Assembly: GCA_977006965.1 (NCBI GenBank)
Contig: OZ345355.1
Location: forward strand, 868,001 to 932,000
Direction of reading: 5' to 3'
Length of the DNA: 64,000 nt
Source: Phymatolithon calcareum
Taxonomy: Eukaryota > Rhodophyta > Florideophyceae > Hapalidiales
Below are positions 11,000 through 21,612 of the stretch, one piece after another. The first letter of the stretch is position 1, and each line of letters opens with the position of its first letter. A program made the translations under genes and the position numbers. The notes under the pieces were generated by a model that worked only from the letters and a program-made list of their open reading frames with translations, was not told where the DNA came from and searched no databases.

Positions 11000-11394
11000 T
11001 GTTTAGTTTGAGGTTACGGAAGTGATGGGAGTGAAGAAAAGGTTTGGTTGAGGTTCAATGATTGAGAATGAGATGAGTTGGGTGAACATTAGTTCCTTAG
11101 TTTATTCCAATGTTCGGCACCTGAGATGGAATTATATACCAGCCTAGTGCCAGTGGAAGAACAATACTGGATGCATGCTGACGTCAAATGCACTGGATGC
11201 ATTTCGTGCACTGCTATTACTGATACATCTGCACTTCCTCAATCTTAACGGTTTCAAGTAACCATTAACAACAACATAACTACTTGAAAACATACTATCA
11301 TCCTATGACATCTTTCGACTTGACACGTGTACCGAGATCAGACTTGATATTGAAATGTTTTACGACTAGAGCTCCAAGCAACACATTTCCAACA
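11000..11394 (-). repeat. copia 5' LTR
   Basis: 395 bp, TG...CA, nearly identical to the copy at 6427-6819. Differences cluster in the first 30 bp of the window-strand reading and near 11088-11091. Confidence 0.95.
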
Positions 11395-11625
11395 GTGCTC
11401 GATTCTCGCATGCGGTCCAGCGTCTCGAGTCCCAGCTCTGCCCCCGCGTTGGGTGTCTCCTTCACACCTTCCTAAGTCTTCGCGTTAACTTCGAGAGCAG
11501 TTGCTGCCGGCGGAACTCCCATAGTTCCATTCGGCAGAGCTTCAATAGTCTTCTCCAGTGCCGCCCTGCCCACTTTCCAAACAGTATCGTTGCGATTCTG
11601 GGGACAGTCACTGTCTCCACAGGCA
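11395..11625 (-). pseudogene. LINE ORF2 C-terminus, part 2 (upstream half)
   Basis: Minus-strand text NDTVWKVGRAALEKTIEALP and NGTMGVPPAATALEVNAKT, a stop, then GLETLDRMRESSTPTYIQD leads straight into 6426 when the copia element is removed. The layout matches the tail of the LINE at 18.9-20.3 kb (LNATNDMLHKAL, TSVNARTLKSAKEEW). The copia insertion therefore split an already decaying LINE. Confidence 0.65.
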
Positions 11626-11629
11626 CCGT

Positions 11630-11700
11630 AAGAGCTGTCCCGTTACTCCAAAGTGAGGCTTTGGTAAGCTCTCAAAATAAAATCATCATATATCCCCCTC
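11630..11700 (+). mobile_element. LINE 3' end fragment
   Basis: GAGCTGTCCCGTTACTCC... to CTCAAAATAAAATCATCAT aligns with 15315-15375 at the end of the LINE at 13.6-15.4 kb, including bases beyond the A-rich end (ATATCCCCCT versus ATAACCCCCT). Confidence 0.6.
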
Positions 11701-12490
11701 TACAGGCACTCTTTTCCCAATAAAAAGACTCGTCAAGAAGACTTTACTGTGCGGGGTTGCCCTCCAGAGTGCTTTCGCGATACGCTCTAACAACGCACTA
11801 CCAAAGCGTTCTTATATATTCATTAATTCTTTCTTTCCTTTATTGCGAGATATCTGCCACAAATTCAGTTACTCAACATCTTGTGAGCCAATAAGATGTT
11901 CCAGGACGGAGCGTATACTTATTCTCTGCTCTCGTTCTCTTCTTCAGTACAGATCCGTCCACCACTGTCTGGAGGACCTGTCGCAATACTTCATATTGCT
12001 TGAGATATTCAATATCTTTCTTTGCATCCCTCATGTCATCATCTCTTCCATACTACTTTTCGGTCTCTTCAAGGCGCTTTTTATGTCTTGATGGGCTATT
12101 CCACTTGATGCCGGTTCATCATTTTTAGTGGTTCTAGTCGGCACAAAACCCGCCTTCGGTGACGGTCTTGCACAGTATATTTTCTGAAAACATTCTTCCA
12201 GAACAAGCCAGCCTCCGACTTGATTGCAGGGAGCCATCTATTTCACAGTGGAGTCACGTATAGCGCGTACTCCTATTCCGGGTATATTAGCAACTTAATA
12301 GTCCTGATGCACGTATCCTCGAAAGTTAGCTCCAGGTTGCCGAAGCTTAAGTATTCATACTGCAGCAATTCGAACTCTTGCTATTGCCGTTGCCCTCGGC
12401 AAAACAGGGAGAGTGCATACATTATTACCAGATGAATAAACTCTTCAGTAACTATGTCCCGAAAATTTTACATTTTTATCTTCTTCTGTA
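11701..12490. other. weak LINE/SINE tail, no intact gene
   Basis: At 11825-11848 the minus strand reads CGCAATAAAGGAAAGAAAG, the same type of tail as the RNase H LINE at 38803-38826. Minus-strand text upstream of it (about 11950-12060) reads KDIEYLKQYEVLRQVLQTV, not assigned to a family. Nothing else recognised. Confidence 0.45.
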
Positions 12491-12494
12491 ATTT

Positions 12495-12805
12495 TTAGTG
12501 ACACAGTCGAACCGTTTGGAAGATTAGCGACACTGAGATGCAATTTTTGGAAAATAGTGACACGTATCTAAGTGCATTTTATTTTGAAGGTACCATGTAT
12601 CCCAATTGAAGGCAAGTCGACACCTTTCTTGCTTATCTTCTTTATCGTCGATCTTTTTCGTATTGGATCTTGGCCTTGCTTTTTGATTAATGCTTTTCTT
12701 TGATACTTGATTAGTGAGACCAACGCACTGTTTTTCAGATTAGTGACACTGAAATGTCTTTTTCGTTATTAGTCACACAGACTCGAAAAATAGTGACACT
12801 GAAAA
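12495..12805. repeat. cluster of WTAGTGACAC motifs
   Basis: Seven exact or near copies of ATTAGTGACACTGA occur with irregular spacing (about 12497, 12523, 12549, 12713, 12751, 12769, 12790). The array is interrupted by a minus-strand LINE 3' end at 12583-12640. Confidence 0.65.
12583..12640 (-). mobile_element. LINE 3' UTR fragment
   Basis: GGTACCATGTATCCCAATTG and the following AAGTCGACACCTTTCT match 6024-6072 and 13201-13246. On the minus strand it ends CTTCAAAATAAA, like other LINE ends here. Confidence 0.55.
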
Positions 12806-12830
12806 TAAAATTACTATTTCTCGTCCATCT

Positions 12831-13021
12831 GTTTGTTTATTTATTGCAGGTTTGGAGTTCTCCTAGAACAGATCCCCATCCTTACGGCTACAGTAGACTT
12901 TAACAGATACGAGTAGCATTTGATGTCACGACAGTTCTTCGGGGAGCTTAACATCTAAATCTCTACGTAGCCAGACCTCAGCCGCCGTCTTTCAAAGGGA
13001 TGACCCGGGTTGGAAACCATT
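12831..13021 (-). mobile_element. SINE-like element, family B
   Basis: A 191-bp element flanked by the 10-bp duplication TCGTCCATCT (12821-12830 and 13022-13031). On the minus strand it runs from AAATGGTTTCCAACCCGGG to CCTGCAATAAATAAACAAAC. A homologous copy lies at 57666-57885 in the opposite orientation. No pol III A/B box pair and no coding capacity were seen; it could also be a LINE 3' end. Confidence 0.7.
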
Positions 13022-13194
13022 TCGTCCATCTTGTAATAACCCCGTGTTTCGCTGGCGGTTTATATCTTAGCTTCTTTCTGTTAAAACCGAAATTCGTCGC
13101 TTTGTATCGATGAGATTCTGCATTTACGTGCTATAATTGCAAATATTTTCGCAATCAAACAGAAAACAGTCAGATTAAACTGACCGTCGATAAA

Positions 13195-13250
13195 TTGATA
13201 AGTTACCATCGGTTCCAACTTGGGGAAAGTCGGTCTCTTTCTACTACACG
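13195..13250 (-). mobile_element. LINE 3' UTR fragment
   Basis: TTACCATCGGTTCCAACTTG and GGGAAAGTCGGTCTCTTTCT align with the blocks at 6024-6072 and 12590-12640. Minus-strand end of a LINE. Confidence 0.5.
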
Positions 13251-13564
13251 CCCATTTACTAAATCAGAACTTTTCAACCTGTGGCAGAAAGTAGTCTTTC
13301 ATAGAATTTCATCAGAGTATTGCATCGATAGCGTTGGCGATTCGAATTCTTGGATCAAGAAAAAGGTTTTCCTTCCGGTAGCGGAGAGTGAGAGTCTCGG
13401 ATACACTTCTTTTCAAGTCGGGTGAATTAATATCGACCAGCTCAAAAATTCTGAGCTTTATGGTCGGCAAAAGACAGGTGGTGATACATGATATTTTAAT
13501 TATAAAAGCTCCGAAGACCTCATTTAGAGTAAAAGGGCAGCTTTTCGCTGTCTGCCGAACAGAA

Positions 13565-15279
13565 ACACTCTACTCTCAAGAGAGAAAGCAGTTGGCCCAG
13601 ACCGGATAGCCGCTGAGATGTTGCACGCAAACAAGGAGGTCTGCTTCAGCATGATACTGGCTTATGGGAGGCATGTGGGCGACTGATGTGCTTTCCACGA
13701 CAATGGCGACAAGCAGCACTTATCCCCCTCTACAAGAAAGGTCCAGCGCACATTCCGGCAAACTGCAGGCCTATATCTCTCCGGAGTCAGATCAGGAAGA
13801 TTATCGACTCTGGCCTGGACTCATACATAAGGGTTCACTACCGCTTCAATAGGGCACAACTGGGTTTTGGGAGAGACAAGAGCACATATCTGGCGATACT
13901 TCGCGCAAAAAGTACTATGAAAAATGGCCACCCGTACGTTGCTGTGCTCGACCTATCTGCAGCTTATGGAAGCGTCCCAAGGGATATCCTCCTTGAACGA
14001 CTGAAGAACAAGCTACCGGCATACATCACAAGGATGGTATCCTACCTGATGAAACCGTCGTGGATCACGTTGGCAGGAGAAGAAACAAAAACGTGGTACA
14101 TTATCGACCGAGGTGTTCCCCAAGGGTCCCCCCTCAGTCCATGCCTATACAATATAGTCATGGATACGTTCGCCGAAGCCGCCGCCCAAGTACCAAGAAC
14201 CGTGTCTGAACATCCAGCGGAATTATTTGCTGATGATGTTCTTCTTCAGGCTAAGAATGCCAAAGGGTTGCAAAAACTATTGGACAAAGCCACGAAGTGG
14301 GCAGGCGAGAACCCCATGAAATGGAACACAAGGCCAGGAAAGAGTGAGGTCCTTATGTACAAAGGCCTCCCAAAGAAGAAATTTTCCTTGCAGGAAAAGA
14401 GCTGCATCAGGCCTGGAGACTATCCTACCTGGGGATCAGAATGAACACCAACGGAGTCACGGACGATACAGCAATCTCAAGAGTTCGGAATGCTGTGGGA
14501 TGTATACGCAAACTCCGCCAAATAGGCGTGAACGTCAGAGGATTCTAGCCAACCACTTGCATCAGGATTTCAAATCATTGATTCTCCCCAAATGGGAGTA
14601 TGCCATTCACCTGACCCCGATCACTAAACGTCTGTTATCGGCAATCGAAGCAACAGAAGGTCTTTTCTTCAGGTACGTTTTCGGAAAATATGCCGAAAAT
14701 CTAAGGGAGCGGATGCGAGTGCTCTGCCGACTTGCCAGCCCACAGATGAGGAGAGCGCAGCAAGCTGAAAGGTTCGCCTTAAGCCTGATAAGACGGAAGA
14801 AGTACCTTGAGCTCGCAGAAGAATACCAAGGAAGAGAAGAAGACCTGGAAGATGTATCAAAGGATATTGAACATCTTAGAGAAGAGAAGCACCTCAACGA
14901 AGCTCTAAAGCAAGCAGAAGAAGGTATGGTATCAAAAATCGGACGCATACGGGAAACAGCAAAAATATGGACGCTGGAAGAAGAGGGACGGGCAATCAAA
15001 ATCCCGGTCGACAAGCTGAATGAACTACCAGGAGTGTTACATATAAGGGACAGAACTGCGCGGTTGAGATGCCTGAGATTTCTTTTCAACAGAGCTCCTT
15101 TGTGGAGAAAATCAGTTTTAGCGAAGTACTTTGGGCCCGGTGCTGTGGTTGAGCTCGTTGTGCTACAACGCACACTACGGTTCATGCAGATGGACCAAGA
15201 AACAGAATATGAATGTGAACGACTCACTCGAGCCCTCGCAGGGAGAGAAATTCGGATTAAGGAGATATTAGGAGGCTAG
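13565..15279 (+). pseudogene. LINE reverse transcriptase, frameshifted
   Basis: RT blocks in order: LIPLYKKGPAHIPANCRPIS, VAVLDLSAAYGSVPR (first catalytic Asp), DRGVPQGSPLSPCLYNIVMD, ELFADDVLLQAK (catalytic DD), then WNTRPGKSEVL. A frame change near 14420 moves the C-terminal region into another frame (about 14540-15279), with LPKWEYAIHLTPITKRL and a long charged helical tail ending EILGG. One frame change also precedes 13686. Confidence 0.85.
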
Positions 15280-15360
15280 TAGAGAGATGAATGTAGAAGA
15301 CAGCGAGAAGCTGCCCTGTTAATCAAATTGAGGTTATGGGAGCTTTTAAAATAAATCAAC
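13565..15360 (+). mobile_element. 5'-truncated LINE, copy 1
   Basis: Covers RT through the 3' end. It begins within the region before RT (ERKAVGPDRIAAEMLHA, aligned to SGKAHGLDEVKAEMLKV of the full-length LINE at 29 kb) and ends at TTTTAAAATAAATC near 15355. No endonuclease or ORF1 is present. The 5' boundary is set by homology, and no target duplication was found. Confidence 0.8.
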
Positions 15361-16044
15361 ATATAACCCCCTCCTAAAATCTTCCTACTTCGACTGTCTC
15401 TTCCCATGAGGCCCTGAGTGGGTCTTTTGCAACCATGTTCGGTCTCAATATTAATCTCTGTGGACCTTAGTTTTTTGATAAGTTTATTTCGGCAGGGATC
15501 AAAATTAATAGCAAACAATGGGATTTTTTCAGAAATGGAAAATTTTAGAAAACGACAGGAAACTTTTGTTTTTTAGATTTTCTCAATGTTTTTTATTGCA
15601 ATTTTTTAAAGCCCTGCAGTCATACGAATATACGGGCAGGGCTATTTTTCTCAATGTGCTTCGAGCTGCAGACTCTGGAATATGTTGAGCTTTAAAGTAA
15701 GCATTTAGATAAACGAGTTGCACGGGAGATAATTGCACAAACATGCTGCGAACCTCCACGCTACCATTCGGACCACCGACTTCATAAACTATTAAAATGG
15801 GTCAAATACTACCGCTTTTGTCATAACGGTTGGACCGCTAAGTTAAAATTTTCAAATTGTTTCGACTGTTCTCACATTGTTTAAAGCTGGTTCAGCTCCT
15901 GAAAATTTATCTAATATAAAGTGAATCTGACAGATCATTTTACCGAGGTCGATTAGTAAAGTGCGAGTTTCTGAAAAAATTTATCGATAGACTGAAAATA
16001 GTACAACTTTTAAAAGCCTGAAAGCACATTATTATCTCTTGATG
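15361..16044. other. LINE 3' end fragment (minus), otherwise no gene
   Basis: At 15585-15660 the minus strand shows AGCCCTGCCCGTATATTCGT followed by GGGCTTTAAAAAATTGC, homologous to the 3' end of the LINE at 30900-30957 (GCCTTGCCCGCATATTCGTA). The rest has no recognisable feature. Confidence 0.5.
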
Positions 16045-16340
16045 TTGATCCATGCCCCTTTGTCAAGACCCCACGGTCGACGAATACACGGGCAAGGCTT
16101 CCTCAGACTCTATCCATAAAAAGCGTAGCTCTTCTCTTAAGTTTGGTCTTCTGTCGGAGCCTAACATGTATTCGTTTTTTTTGAGAACTGGTAGTAAAAG
16201 TTTCCATTGTGTCGCTTCTTATTTCAGCACAGGCGTTCTTCATTCTGCAAACACTCGATGATGTTCCATGGACCGTAATTTGCGTGTGTGCTTTGGAGCA
16301 CCACACGCTCAAACCTCTCGGTGGGAGGGTTTTTGCAGCT
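16045..16340 (-). pseudogene. LINE ORF2 C-terminal fragment
   Basis: Minus-strand NIIECLQNEERLC followed by a stop matches TIIECMENEEGLL at the end of the full-length LINE ORF2. Downstream GGAAGCCTTGCCCGTGTATT (minus strand, about 16086-16105) is the LINE 3' UTR block. Confidence 0.65.
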
Positions 16341-16899
16341 AGGACTACGACATTAACCGCGGGTTGCACGGATCTGAGTAGATTAACAGAGCTACAAATA
16401 GCGGAGCAGCAGAACCGCATCCCCCTCGCAGTGTGATGAGCGTTTCTGAGGGCTGCTGATAATTACTAAATTTAAAAAAGACAAGCTCAATCATCTACCT
16501 GCAAAAGGGTTCGACTAGCTGTTCTTCATCTTCTGGTCGAAGATCACATCAGTTTTGTAACTTCTTGCAGCGGTCGGTGCTGCGAGGATTGACGTCGAAA
16601 AAAATGGAGAGCGCGGTTGGCGCTGACGTTTATTGCAATTTGGACTAAGTCCACTACTGAAACTGTGCAGTTACGTCTGCAGTCGAACGATGAATGATAC
16701 CCAGCATTGATATAGCGCATCGAACAGTTACCGTAATTGTTCACAAGATGGCTTTTTCGGAAATATGTTTTCCATCTTGGATGGAAGTTTTCAAGAGCTT
16801 CATAGAAAGAACAGGAAACTGGAATTCAAAGGAACCACAAAGATCATGCAAATTCTTTCGAATCGGGTGAGACCAAAATAATGTTCCAGTTTGGGGAGC
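16341..16899. other. no recognisable gene
   Basis: No family motif on either strand. Possibly more decayed LINE sequence on the minus strand up to about 16430. Confidence 0.5.
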
Positions 16900-17345
16900 A
16901 CTGGTGTGCGCAATGCAGGACGAAGTGAGAGCCTGCGGACGAAAAGCCTAAGGCTGATCATAGCCGATGATACGCAGCAGGATGGAATCGTGAAACGTCT
17001 TGTGTGGCAAATGCTACATGGATGTCATCGGAACATTCAGGCTGTACAGATTTCTATACCCCATGCATCAAGCTTTTCCGTCGCCTCGATAGAAGTGTAC
17101 ACTCTTAGAACGCATGGAGAACGAAGAAGGCCTGTATTAATCCGCAGAATGCAAGGCAAAAAGTGGTCGAGTCCAAACACCATCAATCCCGTAGAGGACT
17201 GAGATAGGACTACTTTGAGTCCTGAGCTTTCCCGTCCGCCATACTGGTGGACGTTTCGTGAGCTACGCAAAGGTAGCTAGCATCAGAGGAAGCCTTGCCC
17301 ATATCTTCGGAAGTCTGTCGGGCTTCTAAATAAACTTGAAAGGAA
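16900..17345 (+). pseudogene. LINE ORF2 C-terminus and 3' UTR
   Basis: KCTLLERMENEEGLY followed by TAA (about 17093-17140) corresponds to KTIIECMENEEGLL of the 26-31 kb LINE. The 3' UTR keeps the hairpin GTCCGCC-ATACT-GGTGGAC (about 17235-17253), the GGAAGCCTTGCCCATATCTT block and the end GGGCTTCTAAATAAAC. Confidence 0.7.
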
Positions 17346-18857
17346 AAAACTCGAAAAGTGTACTAAAAGATCTGGTGCACCCAATACCATACTCGATAAT
17401 TGGTAGACATTTTCTTATCCTGCCATCCTTGCCTCTATCTCCACCATCATTCTCTAAATTTCTCGTTAACGCCATTCAGACAATAAACAAGGCCGTCTAA
17501 TATTTGTTCCCGTTGTATCATCCACATATCTCCGGGGTAACTGGAGACACAGATCCAGCTGCTCCCTTCGCGTTCGGCATATCACTGTGGCTAGAAAACA
17601 AGTCTAGCTTCTTTTTCACATCAGTTGCTTCTATCGCGCACGGGACTTCACAAAATGCACCCGTAGGTTCGCCGAGGCACTTGATCGTTTTTTATGGCAC
17701 TGCTACTTCGCACTTCGGCCGTTCGAATTACCAGACAATATCATCACGTCTGCATGCAATGAAAATAGGTCCTTCCATCCTAGCAATCGCAGCAATTGAG
17801 ACAAACTTCTCGACAAATGTCTGCTACCTAAGGGAGTGCGACGCCTCCATTTTTGTAGTCTCGATTCATTCGTTCACTTTCTCAGCTCTTTCGCTTTCTG
17901 AAAGATCTCGCTACTGATTAGGAGTCCTGCACCGTATTTTTCCTGGGGAATTCCGCTGGAGACTTTCTTTAATATGTTTTCTAAAGCATTGCTTTGGGGT
18001 AGTCGTCTAAAGGGACCATCAGGAAGTATGGAAGGAAATTTCTTTCAAATCTAGGTCACATTTTGTAAGCCTCATGTCGGAGCAGCTTCTCAGCTAATTA
18101 CATGTAACTTTCCTCTTCACTCGAGGAGAGCCGTAGACATTCAATGGGAATTGGACGTGGCGCAGAAGCCTTCTGGTCAAACTCTACGAATCGGAATTAA
18201 GAAGTAAGACAATCATGAGGTCTCTTCTTACAAAGGTACTCTAAAGCTCAAGCTCCTGTCAGCCCAAAAAGAGCAGCATCAGTCTTGGAGACTCTGCTTT
18301 CTCGGGGCTAGTACAAGAACAGTATCTATGAGCGCTCTCAGCAGTCAGTGACGCAGTTGGATAGAGCAAGAAGCAGCGATAAACTACCGTAAATGAGAGC
18401 GGCTTCCAGGTTTCTACATGTATCAGAATACTGAAGTGTCCCAAATGGGCATAAGATATTCACATGAGCGAAGCCTATATTATGGTCAATTGAGGGGCAG
18501 ACAGGCAACTGAAGTTTCGAGTCTATTAGAATGCTGAGAAAGGCGCAGACTTTCTTCAAGTTAGAGAAGGTGGTAACTTCTCAATATATGCACTTCATTA
18601 CGAAATGCTTTTCTTCAAATGTGTCCGTAGCCACAAAATGCTTTGCCCAATATCGTTCGTCGGCCATCTCCCGAGAAAATGAACTATACTAATTTGAACG
18701 CAGGAGTTTGAGGAAGGATTGAATATGGGAGCCCATAGCTGCATGGTTGAATACCTACAAATCCTTGAACAAAACGAAGCCGTCGTTCACGATATTGATG
18801 CAATCTTAAATAATTCGGCAGTAGATTATGTAAAAATAATCGTGGTTTGATGACGCG
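17346..18857. other. no recognisable gene
   Basis: Open stretches up to 137 codons (17504-17917) show no family motif. Nothing else supported. Confidence 0.55.
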
Positions 18858-18873
18858 CATATCAGAATGGCAC

Positions 18874-20223
18874 AGGAAAATTGCCGTTCTCGACCTTTCG
18901 AAGGCTTTCGACACGATGCCAAGACAGGTTCTATCTCGACTACTCAAGAAGATGCTTCCTGCAACCCTGGTCTCATGGGTTATGCACTTTCTCCAACCTA
19001 GCATGAACTATACTCCTACGGACGACCGAAATTATCGGTTTGTAATCAACAAAGGGGTCCCACAAGGATCACCACTATCACCGGCGCTATATAATATCTT
19101 CATGGACGTTCTTGCTGAGAGCTTGTCAAGAATTCCGTTTCACTATTCTAAAAGCCCGGCCACGTTTCTCGCGGACGACGTCATACTTCGCGCTTTTTCC
19201 CCAATAGGGCTTCAATTGCTCCTGGACATCGCCTCGGACTGGGCCGCCTCTACCGAGATGGTCTGGAATACAAATGTGGGGAAGAGTTGCGCCATAACTC
19301 CCAATGGTGCAATCGAAAGATTCAAATTCGTTCTTGCAAGAAAAGAAATCGAGACTGTGTCCGAAACTACATACCTGGGCATCTCCATATCTTCGAACGG
19401 CGTCACAGAAACCTCTACGCTTTCCAGAATAGATGCTGCACAGAATCGACTGATGGTTCTAGGAAACATCGGACTCCACGGGAAAGGGTTCGCACCCTCG
19501 ACATGCTTAAGACTATATAAGGCGCTCGTCCGTCCAATGAAAGAATATCTTCTCCCGTTCGCAGATCTGACGCGAAACACCCTTCGCGCATAGGACTCCC
19601 TAGAGAGTAACCTGTTCTCTAGAATGTTCGGAACCTGGTGCAAGAATATGCAGGCCCGCTTTCGAGGAATTTGCTGTCTGGAATCCATTCAACTATGCCA
19701 AGCGCATTTGAGCTCCAAGTTCATAGCAGCACAGAAATTTCGAAGAAAACAGGCACTTGAGCTTCCCAAGGGCACAGCACGACTGGCAATATTGAACGCG
19801 ACGAACGATATGCTTCACAAAGCTCTTCTCTGTACCTCTACAGAGGAATTTGCACGCACCCTAGACGGCACGACAAGCGTAAACGCAAGAACGCTGAAGA
19901 GCGCAAAAGAAGAATGGGAAGCATGTCTCCCTTCGAAAGCCACAGGACGGGAGGGCCGGCGCCCTCCTCAGCCTATCAAGAACGAACTACCACCATTCCT
20001 CACCCTCAAAAAAGCGAAGCACAGGCTTCTTTGCACGCACTGGTTATTTCTTCGCTTCCCATATCCCTGGCAAGAACAAGCAAGAAACGAAGATTCCGAA
20101 CTCGATGAAGCTCTCACAGTTATCTCAAACTTAATGCCCAAGCAACGATTTTCCGATATTCAAAAAGAGATTCTGGAAATGGCAGTTGATACCGTCCAAA
20201 GAAAATGTCCGAAATCAAAATGA
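18874..20223 (+). pseudogene. LINE RT and C-terminal domain, one in-frame stop
   Basis: One frame stays open apart from TAG at 19591-19593. Motifs: IAVLDLSKAFDTMPR, NKGVPQGSPLSPALYNIFMD, TFLADDVILRAF, WNTNVGKSCAIT and YLGISISSNGVTE. After the stop it continues SRMFGTWCKNMQARF to FLTLKKAKHRLLCTHWLFLR and ends at 20223. Amino acids upstream of 18874 in this frame are flanking sequence. Confidence 0.88.
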
Positions 20224-20321
20224 AAACGTAAGCGAAGGATTGTAGCGCAACGAAAAGTCTCTCAGGTGCAATGATAATTGACTAAGGGAGCTTCGATAAA
20301 ACAGAAATCCATCCATCCATC
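18874..20321 (+). mobile_element. 5'-truncated LINE, copy 2, with 16-bp duplication
   Basis: Flanked by the perfect duplication CATATCAGAATGGCAC (18858-18873 and 20322-20337). It starts within RT block 3 and ends GAGCTTCGATAAAACAGAA followed by an ATCC microsatellite, so the truncation point is exact: AGGAAAATTGCCG at 18874. Truncation by incomplete reverse transcription is standard for LINEs. Confidence 0.92.
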
Positions 20322-20323
20322 CA
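20304..20323. repeat. ATCC microsatellite at LINE 3' end
   Basis: Four tandem ATCC units directly before the right target duplication; they form the 3' tail of LINE copy 2 rather than a poly(A). Confidence 0.85.
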
Positions 20324-20337
20324 TATCAGAATGGCAC

Positions 20338-21300
20338 TTATAATCCAATAGCCAGGGCCCATGGGATCTTGTTTATGATTTTGTTTCACTAGAAAAGTCG
20401 CCCTTCACGAAAGCGAATGAGTCAGAAAGCACTGAAATCATTACGAAGATACTCCGATGACTAATACTGTGCCGTACGGTCTCTATGGGCGAGCTTTCTT
20501 GGCACCCTGCAATGCCGGGCGCAGCCTATCGATGACAGAAAATCGTCATGACCGGTCTGTGAAGTACATGCTAAGAATAGGAAATACTTTTGCTTTTTCA
20601 TTGAATGTGCTCGGGGCGTATGCCAGTGCGATTTCAAATAACATGGAATCATCATACTTCGCAGACTACGCCGTTTCGTCTTATCTAGCATAGAGCTACA
20701 GCTGTGTGATTTGCTCCATTCTTTGTGCGCATGTGCGAAGGTTAATATGATTATCCTATTGGAAAGCAAAAGAAGTAATTTGAATATCTGTTTCAGACTT
20801 CATGAAGTCAGTGCATCCCGATTTTGGCCGGACGCTTGTACGAAGCACGGTACTGTACATTGCAAGCCGCACTGTAAATAAGCATGATTTTCACTATTAT
20901 CAAACTGCTATGATACAGATCTACTTTCACAGCAGCTTCACCAGAATGCTAAAATAGAATTCAAGATTTTCGAAACAGGCGAATATACTCGTAATTATTC
21001 ATTTTCCCAGTGCTCCCCTTAACGGAGTAAGTTGTCAACCTACCATGCTGTAGGGGTTTTTGGCTGCGGTGGGGTACAGCAGGGCTCGCGCACAAATTCA
21101 CTTTCGGCGATACAGTACATAATTTCAGACGTGATAGAATGCTTAAATGAGCTTGCCTTGCTTAACATCTTTCAAATTCAGATAAAAAGGACAAAAAAGT
21201 AGCGATTTGAGGGAGATCTTGCATCTGCTGGAGGTACAGTCCAATGGGAGCCCGCCAGTAGAAGTGAGGTATATAGCCTTTACCGAATAAATCGCGAACA
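20338..21300. other. no recognisable gene
   Basis: No conserved motif on either strand. Confidence 0.55.
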
Positions 21301-21309
21301 CACAGAAGG

Positions 21310-21612
21310 CTGACAGTAAAATGATACTTTGGACGCTTCCCCTCGTGGAACTCTCTTCCTATGTTGAGCACCTCTGTGACGAAGCTGAGAAGAGCCTTGA
21401 AATCCTAGAACGCAATCTAAAACGACCGCAACTCAACGGCAAGGCCGAGGACGAAACAATGCAGGCGATGGCCAGACTGTTAGAGTTACAGATTATAATG
21501 ACGGAAGAAATGATATAGCGATGTGATCATTCTGAGAAGACGACAGAAATACACGGGAAGCTGCTCTTGTGTGGGAGAACTCTGGTGCTGAGGGCTTCTA
21601 AAATAAAAGCTT
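21310..21612 (+). pseudogene. LINE ORF2 C-terminal fragment and 3' end
   Basis: ARLLELQIIMTEEMI before TAG at 21516 and the preceding charged helix resemble the LINE C-terminus (ELLLFSKTIIECMENEEG). Downstream GGGAAGCTGCTC... to GGGCTTCTAAAATAAAAGC matches the LINE copy 1 3' UTR at 15305-15350. Confidence 0.6.

Larger units (their letters stand above)
6427..11394 (-). mobile_element. Ty1/copia retrotransposon, two LTRs, inactive
   Basis: A 4968-bp minus-strand element with LTRs of 393 and 395 bp, TG...CA ends, a GTGCT duplication, a purine-rich tract, a primer site and all copia domains in copia order (gag, protease, integrase, RT, RNase H). The LTRs differ at roughly a dozen positions, many near their outer end, so insertion is fairly recent, yet gag and pol carry several frameshifts. 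It sits inside an older LINE whose two halves match across the duplication. Confidence 0.95.

Noticed and set aside
19591-19593. Alternative genetic code with TAA/TAG read as amino acids
   Set aside because: Frameshifts occur in the same elements, the stops are not at conserved Gln positions throughout, and the one intact host gene ends at a normal TAG followed shortly by AATAAA.
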